A stretch of DNA of 5,868 bases from Anaerolineales bacterium (lineage in GTDB: Bacteria; Chloroflexota; Anaerolineae; Anaerolineales; UBA4823): positions 1 to 5,868 of the forward strand of contig JALHTN010000096.1 in assembly GCA_022865865.1 (NCBI GenBank), written 5' to 3'. The position numbers were made by a program, and so were the translations under genes. The notes under the pieces are model-generated. The model did no database searches. It saw only the letters and a list, made by a program, of their open reading frames with translations, and had not been told where the DNA came from. The number at the start of each line of letters is the position of its first letter. Position 1 is the stretch's first letter. Of this stretch, positions 1-5,472 are shown piece after piece.

Positions 1-1538
1 AGTACGATCACGTCTCCCGGGGAAAGATCCCCGTCCAAAACCTGGCTGTACTTATCCGAAGAGGCACCTAAAGAGACCTCGATTAATTCAAGTTTTCCAT
101 CCTGGTCAACTCGATAAACGTAACTTTTTCCACCAACAGCCCGATTCGGCACCAACAGTGCCTCATCAGTCTGACTGACAATGATCTCAACGGCGGCGGT
201 CATACCTGGCCTGACATCAGCATCGGCATCCAGCAGCACGACCTTTACCATGAAATCAACCACACCCAGGCTGGTAGAACCAACCGGGGAAACTTCGACA
301 ACCTGACCGTTATATTCCTTGGCGAGGATTGCATCGAAGGTCAAGATGACTGGCTGACCGACCTCGACCAGGTTAATATCGATTTCGGATACTCCCACAT
401 CCACTGATAATTGAGAAAGATTATCCAGGCGGAAGGCTGGTGTGCCAGGACTTACCTGGTCATTGGGTTTGCTGATCACCTGGGTGATGGTGCCATCAAA
501 TGGAGCCAGGATGCTGGCTTTGTCCAGCGTGGCCTGGGCTGCGGTCACCCGCGCCTGCGCAGCGACGATATCTTTTGCAGTCGGGCCATCCTTCACGCGC
601 TGCCATTCACGCTGTGCATCGGATAATTGGGCTTCAAGCAGGGCGAGATCAGCCGGGCTGGTGCCGTCCTTTATGCGTTCCCATTCCACCCGGGCTTCAA
701 ACAGCTGGGCTTGAGCATCCAGCAGATTGGCTTCAGCCACGGCTACATCGTTCGGGTTGGGTGGTGATTTCAGATTCTCATATTTTTGGAGTGAGTTATC
801 ATATGCGATCTGCAGCTGAGTACGCTGCATTTGCAAACCTTCCATGAATTGCTTATAGCGCCGGCGGCTCTCCCAGGGTTTGTATTGATCATCTCGTTTG
901 TTCAATTTTTTCTGGATACGATCGATCATCTTCTGGTTATCATTGATCTTCTTCTCTGCCAGCACCAGGTTGGCCTGGGCCTGATCGAGTGCAGGCTGGG
1001 CAACCGGGGCAGTGATTGTTTTCAGCTTGCGCTCAGCGTCGGCAGCAGCTTTGTCGGCTTGTGCGATAGCCTGGAGCGCTGAAGCCTGGTCGATATCCGG
1101 GCTGCGGGCATCATCTAGCATATCTTGAGCCGTCTCGACCGCCTGTAATGCGTGGGCACTCTGCGATTGGGATTCTAATAAATTATCCAGCGCTTTTTGG
1201 GCGCTGACCAGGTCTGCTTGGGCCAGGATATCAAAAGGGGACAATGAGCTGGGATCGAGAACGGCCAGCATATCACCGGCGTGGACCTCGTCACCAACCC
1301 GGAAGTAGACTTCAGCAACAATCCCGGAAGTCTTCCAATTTAACAGCGCGGATTGGTCGCTGCTGACCGTGCCGGTGGCACCGACGATTTCGCTCACAGG
1401 TCCAATATCAATTTGCGTGGTTTCGATATCATCAGTCAGCGTGACTGCAGATGACCTGGGATTCAAGACGAAGTAGAGAATCGCAGCTATCGCCAGCACA
1501 CCAACTATTCCGATACCAACATAAACAGATTTTTTCAT
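1..1538 (-). CDS. HlyD/MacA-like efflux adaptor (membrane fusion protein), C-terminus cut by window edge
   Basis: The frame is open from ATG 1538 to the window edge, 512 codons with no stop, so only the extreme C-terminus is missing. Residues 1-6 are a short basic N-terminus (MKKS) and about 7-25 a hydrophobic segment, giving an N-terminal membrane anchor with the rest outside the cytoplasm. Residues about 66-97 (GIVAEVYFRVGDEVHAGDMLAVLD) form the first lipoyl-like half. About 103-340 is a long Ala/Gln/Leu-rich coiled coil. About 341-372 (SILAPFDGTI, then GTPAFRLDN) is the second lipoyl half, and about 375-460 is a beta-barrel region containing VRPGMTAAVEI. A membrane-proximal region follows (LLVPNRAV). 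This is the usual order in HlyD/MacA/RND adaptors, which couple an inner-membrane ABC or RND pump to export. The start is supported by AGGTGA ten bases upstream. It is transcribed away from a two-component system, its likely regulator. The substrate is unknown, and an ABC ATPase and permease may follow outside the window (inference). Confidence 0.93.
   Translation of the reverse strand, partial: MKKSVYVGIGIVGVLAIAAILYFVLNPRSSAVTLTDDIETTQIDIGPVSEIVGATGTVSSDQSALLNWKTSGIVAEVYFRVGDEVHAGDMLAVLDPSSLSPFDILAQADLVSAQKALDNLLESQSQSAHALQAVETAQDMLDDARSPDIDQASALQAIAQADKAAADAERKLKTITAPVAQPALDQAQANLVLAEKKINDNQKMIDRIQKKLNKRDDQYKPWESRRRYKQFMEGLQMQRTQLQIAYDNSLQKYENLKSPPNPNDVAVAEANLLDAQAQLFEARVEWERIKDGTSPADLALLEAQLSDAQREWQRVKDGPTAKDIVAAQARVTAAQATLDKASILAPFDGTITQVISKPNDQVSPGTPAFRLDNLSQLSVDVGVSEIDINLVEVGQPVILTFDAILAKEYNGQVVEVSPVGSTSLGVVDFMVKVVLLDADADVRPGMTAAVEIIVSQTDEALLVPNRAVGGKSYVYRVDQDGKLELIEVSLGASSDKYSQVLDGDLSPGDVIV
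519..770 (-). repeat. Repeated coiled-coil segments within the adaptor
   Basis: Residues 257-340 of the adaptor contain three related segments. Their starts read K-S-P-P-N-P-N-D-V-A, K-D-G-T-S-P-A-D-L-A and K-D-G-P-T-A-K-D-I-V. Each continues with an amphipathic helix of the type EA.L.DAQ..(W). The aspartates fall at residues 264, 297 and 323, so the periods are 33 and 26 residues. The repeats form the descending strand of the predicted coiled-coil hairpin. They are degenerate at DNA level and read as ancient internal duplication rather than a recent tandem repeat. Confidence 0.6.
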
Positions 1539-1548
1539 TTGAAAATAG

Positions 1549-1554
1549 TCACCT
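1549..1554 (-). promoter_or_regulatory. Shine-Dalgarno site of the adaptor gene
   Basis: On the minus strand AGGTGA lies ten bases before ATG 1538. It fits the anti-SD sequence and supports that start codon, which is directly followed by the expected lysine-rich N-terminus and membrane anchor. Confidence 0.6.
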
Positions 1555-1574
1555 ACGGTGTTTTGCAATTTATC

Positions 1575-1580
1575 ATTATA
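1575..1580 (-). promoter_or_regulatory. Candidate proximal -10 box (TATAAT) for the adaptor gene
   Basis: The minus strand has a consensus TATAAT at 1580-1575, about 37 bases before the ATG. A transcript from it would start near 1568 and include the SD site. No good -35 hexamer is seen at 16-18 bases. TTTACA lies 21 bases upstream, which is too far for a standard promoter. The region is AT-rich, so the match may be chance. Confidence 0.35.
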
Positions 1581-1645
1581 GATTATCCACTGCAAGGGAC
1601 GTGTAAATAGTTTATTAGAATCTATACTCGTTTGATTCTGGGCAT

Positions 1646-1656
1646 AGGATAGCACA
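1646..1656 (-). promoter_or_regulatory. Candidate distal extended -10 promoter for the adaptor gene
   Basis: The minus strand reads TGTGCTATCCT: an extended -10 TG motif, then TATCCT at 1651-1646. Transcription would begin near 1639 and leave a leader of about 100 bases before the adaptor ATG. The octamer TGTGCTAT is identical to that of the divergent promoter at 1772-1779 and lies at the same distance from the 18-bp palindrome. No convincing -35 box is visible, which is usual for extended -10 promoters that depend on an activator. Confidence 0.45.
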
Positions 1657-1705
1657 AGACAGCCAGAAGCATGAAGTGCCCGGTGTCATTATTTTGAGCA
1701 GGGTT

Positions 1706-1723
1706 ATATGACTGCAGTCATAT
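1706..1723. promoter_or_regulatory. Perfect 18-bp palindrome, probable operator of the adjacent response regulator
   Basis: ATATGACTGCAGTCATAT equals its own reverse complement over all 18 bases. It lies between the divergent adaptor and two-component genes, where a dimeric regulator would bind. NarL/FixJ-family regulators bind inverted half-sites, and the only regulator in the window is of that family and starts its operon here, so autoregulation is the simplest reading (inference). The centre, 1714.5, is about 75 bases upstream of the predicted transcript start on each side. This favours activation over simple occlusion. Confidence 0.65.
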
Positions 1724-1724
1724 G

Positions 1725-1754
1725 GTGACCGGGTGAAATGTGACTGGGGTAAAT
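1725..1754. repeat. Imperfect tandem 15-bp direct repeat next to the palindrome
   Basis: GTGACCGGGTGAAAT (1725-1739) is followed without gap by GTGACTGGGGTAAAT (1740-1754), matching at 12 of 15 positions. It begins one base after the palindrome and fills the space up to about 20 bases before the kinase -10 box. It could be a second regulator site or direct-repeat half-sites on one face of the helix, but no known motif is recognised. Confidence 0.4.
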
Positions 1755-1771
1755 ATCCGCAAGCCAGGGAC

Positions 1772-1782
1772 TGTGCTATGAT
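1772..1782 (+). promoter_or_regulatory. Extended -10 promoter of the two-component operon
   Basis: TGTGCTATGAT gives an extended -10 TG motif followed by TATGAT (1777-1782, five of six consensus bases). Standard spacing from the -10 puts +1 at about 1789, the A of the kinase start codon. No acceptable -35 hexamer is present 16-18 bases upstream; there the tandem repeat ends and ATATCC follows. The operator-like palindrome lies further upstream. Confidence 0.55.
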
Positions 1783-1788
1783 GGGCGC

Positions 1789-3057
1789 ATGAAAAGCGCG
1801 ACAGTTGAACCTGGATTGCTGAGAGTCTTCCGCTGGTATGCGGGATTGCGATTTGCACTTTATCTGGTTGTGGGTTTGCGATTTTTACTGAGCCCAAATT
1901 TTTCGCAGCGGATAGAATTCGATCCAACCCCTTACCTGGGGCTGACGCTGCTCGGCATGGCCCTGCTGCTGGTATACCTATCGGTGCCCTGGCTGCAGCA
2001 ACGAATGGGCAGTCTATATCTACCGGTTGGGATCTTTTTGGCAGCCTCGTCGTTGATTCTAGAGAGGGTGTTTACCCCCGTGCCAACGATCTGGTTCTGG
2101 CAGCCAGATCCATTCTTTTATGTGCTCCTGATCCTGGTTGCCTGGCAGTACAACTTCCGGGAAGTACTGCTTTTTACTCTGGGGACTACCGGGCTTGAAA
2201 TCGTGCTTAATTTGCTTCTACCGCAACAGACGCTGCCCATTAACCAGATGGCGGGGATATCCAGTCAAATGATCGCGATCGGCTCATTAGTCTTACGAAC
2301 TTTTTCATTCTTAATTATTGGCTTTGTGATCACACGCTTGGTGTCTGCCCAACGCCGGCAGCGCAAAGCTCTAGCCGAGGCAAATATCAAGCTGGTGCAG
2401 AATGCAGCCATGTTGGAGCAGCTGACCATCAGCCGTGAACGCAACCGGCTGTCACGAGAACTGCATGATACTTTAGCTCACACCCTGAGTGCGCTCGTGG
2501 TCCAGATCGACGCGGTGATCGCGGTTTGGGAACCGATCCCAGATCGAGCACATGAGATGCTGGAAGGTATGCTGGACTCCACGCGCAAAGGATTGGAAGA
2601 AACCCGGCGTTCATTGAGGGCGCTGCGAGCTGCGCCGCTGGAAGATATGGGATTGGCGCTGGCTTTAAGCAGCCTGGCGAAGGATTTCTCAGCCCGCAAT
2701 GGACTGAGTTTGGATTTGGAGGTACCAGAAGAGATCAACAACCTATCTCCAGAGATCGAGCATGGATTTTACCGGGTGGCGCAAGAAGCGTTGGAAAATA
2801 TTATCCAGCATGCAGGGGCAAAACAGGTACGGGTCGCATTGGTGGAAAAAAATGACCGCCTGACGCTGACCATTGCGGATGATGGCCGCGGTTTCGATAC
2901 GAAAACAGAAGCGACTGAGCACCAGCTGGGTTTGCAGGGTATGTACGAGCGAGCAGAATTAATTGGTGCTGAGTTGGAAGTTTCCAGTGAAGCGGAAGAA
3001 GGTACGTTGGTGCGATTAAGCAAGGAGAATGGTGGTGGTACGCGTATTAATTTGTGA
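1789..3057 (+). CDS. Membrane sensor histidine kinase, HisKA_3 (NarX/DesK/LiaS-like) type
   Basis: A 422-residue sensor kinase that autophosphorylates on histidine and passes phosphate to the next gene's product. Residues about 15-185 hold five or six hydrophobic segments with short loops and no sizeable extracytoplasmic domain, pointing to sensing in or at the membrane. A helical linker (about 186-215) leads to the HisKA_3 dimerisation domain with RLSRELHDTLAH, the phospho-acceptor being His226. The HATPase_c domain shows the N box EALENIIQHA (Asn337), the G1 box DDGRGF (364-369) and the G2 box LGLQGMYERA (380-389), so all catalytic elements are intact. ATG 1789 is the first usable start after an in-frame TAA at 1750-1752. 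It has no Shine-Dalgarno sequence, and the predicted transcript start coincides with it. The end overlaps the regulator gene, implying translational coupling. The signal is unknown; cell-envelope or drug stress would fit the divergent export adaptor (inference). Confidence 0.94.
   Translation: MKSATVEPGLLRVFRWYAGLRFALYLVVGLRFLLSPNFSQRIEFDPTPYLGLTLLGMALLLVYLSVPWLQQRMGSLYLPVGIFLAASSLILERVFTPVPTIWFWQPDPFFYVLLILVAWQYNFREVLLFTLGTTGLEIVLNLLLPQQTLPINQMAGISSQMIAIGSLVLRTFSFLIIGFVITRLVSAQRRQRKALAEANIKLVQNAAMLEQLTISRERNRLSRELHDTLAHTLSALVVQIDAVIAVWEPIPDRAHEMLEGMLDSTRKGLEETRRSLRALRAAPLEDMGLALALSSLAKDFSARNGLSLDLEVPEEINNLSPEIEHGFYRVAQEALENIIQHAGAKQVRVALVEKNDRLTLTIADDGRGFDTKTEATEHQLGLQGMYERAELIGAELEVSSEAEEGTLVRLSKENGGGTRINL
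3022..3027 (+). promoter_or_regulatory. Shine-Dalgarno site inside the kinase gene that decides the regulator start
   Basis: AAGGAG lies within the last codons of the kinase gene. Its spacing is one base to ATG 3029, four to GTG 3032 and seven to GTG 3035. Only the last is in the normal range, so ribosomes finishing the kinase would be expected to restart at GTG 3035. Confidence 0.6.
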
Positions 3058-3691
3058 TGATCAAGCGGTAGTCTGCGAGGGTCTTGAGATGATCCTGGAC
3101 GCCGATCCCGATATAGAAGTCGTAGGCCTGGCTTATGATGGATCGGAAGCCCTGGAATTGCTTGCCTCTACCCGACCAGACCTGGTATTAATGGATTTAA
3201 AGATGCCGGTTATGAACGGTATTCATGCCACGCGCGAGATCAAAAAAAGGAATGCGGATATAAAGGTATTGGTTTTAACTACCTTTGGCGAGGATGAATG
3301 GGTTTTCGATGCGGTACGCAGCGGCGCCGATGGGTACTTGTTGAAAGGAACACCCCGCGATAAGCTGGTATCGGCAGTTAAAGGAACCGCCGCAGGGGAG
3401 GCGCATATTGATCCGGAGGTGGGCGGCAGATTGCTGGCGCAGGTGGCTCAAAATCCGGCTCACCAGGATAGCACCGTGGCAGCTGATTTAAGCGACCGTG
3501 AGTTAGATGTATTAAAGCTGCTGGCACAGGGTTTGACGAACGCAGAGATCGCTGAACGACTCTTTTTGACGCGCGGCACGGTACGTAATTATGTCAGCGC
3601 GATCCTCAGCAAGCTGGATGTGGAGGACCGCACACAGGCCGCCATACTGGCAATCCAGCACGGATTGCTTACTGTGCAAGATTTGGAATAA
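3035..3691 (+). CDS. NarL/FixJ-family response regulator (LiaR/DesR-like)
   Basis: Partner of the upstream kinase and a DNA-binding transcription regulator. Numbered from ATG 3029, the receiver domain (about 4-120) has the acidic pair Asp10-Asp11, phospho-acceptor Asp56 in LVLMDLKMP, Thr84 and Lys106 in GYLLKG, so the phosphorylation site is complete. A linker (about 121-152) leads to the LuxR-type HTH at about 153-215, with LSDRELDVLKLLAQGLTNAEIAE and the recognition helix region TRGTVRNYVSAILSKL. Three start codons lie in a row: ATG 3029, GTG 3032 and GTG 3035. AAGGAG at 3022-3027 is one base from the ATG but seven bases from GTG 3035, so GTG 3035 (218 residues) is chosen; ATG 3029 would give 220. 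The gene overlaps the kinase end by 23 or 29 bases. It probably binds the palindrome upstream of the kinase (inference). Confidence 0.93.
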   Translation: MVRVLICDDQAVVCEGLEMILDADPDIEVVGLAYDGSEALELLASTRPDLVLMDLKMPVMNGIHATREIKKRNADIKVLVLTTFGEDEWVFDAVRSGADGYLLKGTPRDKLVSAVKGTAAGEAHIDPEVGGRLLAQVAQNPAHQDSTVAADLSDRELDVLKLLAQGLTNAEIAERLFLTRGTVRNYVSAILSKLDVEDRTQAAILAIQHGLLTVQDLE

Positions 3692-3700
3692 GGATAGACT

Positions 3701-3716
3701 TTCAAATCGATTTGAA
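3701..3716. repeat. Perfect 16-bp palindrome just after the regulator gene
   Basis: TTCAAATCGATTTGAA is a perfect palindrome starting nine bases after the regulator stop codon and followed by GATCTTTTGA. As RNA it would form a six-pair, AU-rich stem with a UCGA loop and a short U run a few bases on. That is a poor intrinsic terminator, so either a weak terminator or a protein-binding site is possible. Confidence 0.4.
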
Positions 3717-3881
3717 GATCTTTTGAGTCATTCAGCCATGATCGGAGTGAAAACTCTTAGCGGTTATTAAAACCGAACGAATTCAGATAACAAGCCCCAG
3801 ATATTCAGCGAACGGATTATCCGCCAAATTCAAGCCAGGAGTGGGAAGAATATTTTATCCCTGGCAATATTTCAGGCTATA

Positions 3882-3904
3882 TTAACCGCGCGGGGATTGG
3901 TTAA
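3882..3904 (-). terminator. Weak candidate terminator hairpin after the QueG-like gene
   Basis: The TTAACC and GGTTAA arms form a six-pair stem around an 11-base GC-rich interior, starting about 12 bases beyond the TAG stop at 3918-3916. The arms are AT-rich and the following minus-strand sequence (TATAGCC) lacks a T run. Position is the main argument. Confidence 0.25.
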
Positions 3905-3915
3905 ACCGTGAAAGA

Positions 3916-4686
3916 CTAAGCTGCTGAACCTAAAGCACAGGGACCAACGACCGCACATTTTCCACAAACGTGAATATCATCTCCAAGATCCAGAAAATAT
4001 TGCGCATTTCTAAGGCATTGCTGCCAACATGCCTGCCGGTTAAACTGCTTTTCTTCATCAATTGCATCTACTGGACATCCAAGCACACAGTCAATGCAGG
4101 CGCCTGTCAAAAAATACTCACAGCGTTCTTTTTGGGCCGGTTTGCCGGTTGGCAATTCCACGTCAATAACAAGACTACCAAATCGACCAGCACAGCCTGC
4201 ATCTGTAATGACCAGCTGATGTAAGCCAAAATTGCCAATTCCTGACATTACAGCGATGCTTTTATGAGACCAGCGGCTTCTCAAAGCCGTTTCATCAAAG
4301 TTCCCTGTAGCTGGTTCTGCTGCAGCCTGGATACCGTACTGGCTCAATTTTTCAATCAGCCCCGAGGTGATTTGCCCAATCAAAGCATTGGTTTCATGAT
4401 ATGCAACTGCCCATTCACGAGCTACCAGATCCTTATTCACCCGATTGCTGTCTACAATCTCAGGAGCAAATGGCAAGAAGAAACTAACGACAGAAAGCGC
4501 TCCTGGCAGGAGATCTTCTGGCATCAAGTGTTCGAACTCTGTCAATTGGCTGAGATTCGAAAAGGCCAGATCATTTGCGGACACAAATCCAATGATTGGG
4601 TCGCGATAATCGGTAATTAATTCACTGTTGGTTACATCATGAAGAATCGCACCTCTTATGAATTCAGCTACTCCCAATGGTTCCAT
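3916..4686 (-). CDS. QueG-like double [4Fe-4S] cluster protein, short form
   Basis: A 256-residue iron-sulfur protein related to epoxyqueuosine reductase (QueG), but lacking QueG's C-terminal extension (QueG is usually about 350-390 residues). The start is ATG 4686 because GGAG lies six bases upstream; a TTG at 4698 in frame has no such site. Numbered from ATG 4686, the N-terminal half contains VVSFFLPFAP and REWAVAYHETNAL. The middle carries the family segment SRWSHKSIAVMSGIGNFGLH, then LVITDAGCAGRFGSLV. The C-terminus has ten cysteines from 165 on: C189-x7-C197-x2-C200-x3-C204-P resembles one ferredoxin cluster set, and C220, C224, C241, C244 and C250 (VCGKCAVVGPC) supply the second. Such proteins are often labelled epoxyqueuosine reductase in anaerobes, but without the full QueG domain set that role is doubtful. 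A redox role, possibly with a corrinoid, is inference. GC content is lower than in the two genes upstream. Confidence 0.8.
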   Translation of the reverse strand: MEPLGVAEFIRGAILHDVTNSELITDYRDPIIGFVSANDLAFSNLSQLTEFEHLMPEDLLPGALSVVSFFLPFAPEIVDSNRVNKDLVAREWAVAYHETNALIGQITSGLIEKLSQYGIQAAAEPATGNFDETALRSRWSHKSIAVMSGIGNFGLHQLVITDAGCAGRFGSLVIDVELPTGKPAQKERCEYFLTGACIDCVLGCPVDAIDEEKQFNRQACWQQCLRNAQYFLDLGDDIHVCGKCAVVGPCALGSAA

Positions 4687-4692
4687 GCGGTT

Positions 4693-4696
4693 CTCC
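4693..4696 (-). promoter_or_regulatory. Shine-Dalgarno site of the QueG-like gene
   Basis: GGAG on the minus strand stands six bases before ATG 4686. It overlaps the alternative TTG codon at 4698-4696, which rules that codon out as the better start. Confidence 0.6.
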
Positions 4697-4800
4697 AAAT
4701 TATCGCGAGAAGCTTTTTCGGGGTTTAACGATATTAATCTTAAGGGTTGGGGAACAGCCCATCATCAGAAAGCCCGGTATTTCCTTCATACAGCTTAGCA

Positions 4801-4811
4801 GGTATAGCACA
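4801..4811 (-). promoter_or_regulatory. Candidate extended -10 promoter for the QueG-like gene
   Basis: The minus strand reads TGTGCTATACC, the same octamer TGTGCTAT as in the divergent promoter region. It lies in the gap between the acetyltransferase and the QueG-like gene. A transcript would start near 4794 with a leader of about 108 bases. The -10 hexamer TATACC is imperfect and no -35 box is apparent, so this could be an internal operon promoter or chance. Confidence 0.3.
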
Positions 4812-4881
4812 GGGCATCTCCAGCCCGCTCCAGCGAATTGTCAGGCACAGGAATCCCAAAACGTGTGAAAAATGGGATCAA

Positions 4882-5442
4882 TCAGAGATCAAGGATAAGG
4901 TGAATATCTTCTGGTTCGAGAGCATACAATTCGGGATCAACCGATTCAGCCAATCTATATCCCTGGGCAAGATAGAAGCCAAGCGCTGAACCTGAAGGGA
5001 CCGCTGAGACGTACATGCGGTGGACTCCGGCTGAATGAGCGATTTCGCAAGCACCTTCCAGCAGTCTTCTGGCGATTCCACGCCTGCGAAACTTGCGGCT
5101 GACATGCAGGAATGCCAATTGGGCCATATCTTCCCGCAGCCGAGGTCGAACGACAGCAACCCCCACAAGAAGATCGTCCTTGAATGCTCCCAGCATGACA
5201 CCACCTTGATCCAGATGCGAGCGGCAGAAAGCCAGCTGTTCAGCAAGGGAGTGGTCACCATCACCATCCAAAAACCAACCCGGCACTTGCCAGTCAACTT
5301 CCACTTGCGTAAGCACGCCAGACTCAATCTCATAGGCGCGGGTGACATGCTCCGATCGATCTAACTCGGAGATGCGTTCAACCTGCCCCGGTTTCATGCG
5401 AGTGCAGTTTATTGGAATCTCTTGGAGCTTTTTATCTTCCAT
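4882..5442 (-). CDS. GNAT-family N-acetyltransferase
   Basis: A 186-residue protein that should transfer an acetyl group from acetyl-CoA to an unidentified amine. The N-terminal part has ISELDRSEHVTRAYEIESG followed by VEVDWQVPGWF, a combination I associate with uncharacterised GNAT proteins. The core runs from about residue 82 (VMLGAFKDDLLVGVAVVRP, beta strands 2-3). Then comes motif A, LAFLHVSRKFRRRGIARRLLEGA at 109-131, with the acetyl-CoA pyrophosphate loop R119-x-x-G122-x-A124. Motif B, SGSALGFYLAQGYRLAE, lies at 150-166, with the tyrosine often used as general acid near 157. The protein ends in EPEDIHLILDL, a typical GNAT end, so it is complete. ATG 5442 lies 30 bases after the upstream Fe-S gene stop, with only a weak SD, suggesting an operon and coupled translation. 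Whether it modifies a protein or a small molecule cannot be seen. Confidence 0.88.
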   Translation of the reverse strand: MEDKKLQEIPINCTRMKPGQVERISELDRSEHVTRAYEIESGVLTQVEVDWQVPGWFLDGDGDHSLAEQLAFCRSHLDQGGVMLGAFKDDLLVGVAVVRPRLREDMAQLAFLHVSRKFRRRGIARRLLEGACEIAHSAGVHRMYVSAVPSGSALGFYLAQGYRLAESVDPELYALEPEDIHLILDL

Positions 5443-5472
5443 GCAGCCCGTCTGCCATACTCGTGGCTGACG

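Larger units (their letters stand above)
3692..3915. other. Convergent intergenic region with several short inverted repeats
   Basis: Two genes end toward each other here. I see no reading frame with coding character. Besides the 16-bp palindrome there are CGGTT-ATTAA-AACCG (3761-3775), CGGAT-T-ATCCG (3813-3823), GCCAGG/CCTGGC with a 20-base loop (3834-3865) and TTAACC/GGTTAA (3882-3904). The last lies just after the minus-strand stop and encloses CCGCGCGG. None is followed by a long T run, so no standard intrinsic terminator can be named on either strand. Termination may rely on these hairpins together or on Rho. Confidence 0.45.
4687..4881. other. Gap between acetyltransferase and QueG-like genes
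   Basis: This is the only large gap within the minus-strand gene set. It holds a candidate promoter and SD site, reported separately. No reading frame has recognisable protein homology. A 28-codon open stretch continues in frame after the acetyltransferase stop, and a 29-codon frame (4789-4700) lacks an SD site. The gap suggests that the QueG-like gene has its own promoter rather than depending fully on read-through. Confidence 0.5.

Noticed and set aside
411..1082. Several plus-strand open frames of 71 to 115 codons
   Set aside because: They lie opposite the adaptor gene, whose minus-strand frame is continuous and clearly domain-bearing. They overlap one another and show no protein-like composition.
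1442..1454. TGACTGCAGATGA, resembling the 18-bp palindrome
   Set aside because: It shares only the left half and core, is not palindromic, and lies inside the adaptor coding sequence, where codons explain it.
3745..3756. GAGT-GAAA-ACTC, a GNRA-tetraloop-like hairpin
   Set aside because: The stem has only four pairs, with no extension or flanking structure to suggest a conserved RNA or terminator.
3970..4620. Plus-strand frames of 84 and 118 codons
   Set aside because: They are antisense to the QueG-like gene, whose cysteine motifs and SD site identify the real frame.
4700..4789. Minus-strand 29-codon frame starting MKEIPGFLMMGCS with a lipobox-like LMMGC
   Set aside because: There is no Shine-Dalgarno site and no basic-hydrophobic signal peptide long enough for a lipoprotein. 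The TAA end lies just before the QueG-like gene's SD site, so it is probably chance.
4878..5364. A 156-codon minus-strand frame and a 109-codon plus-strand frame over the acetyltransferase
   Set aside because: Both overlap the GNAT frame that carries the acetyl-CoA binding motif. Their own composition is not protein-like.
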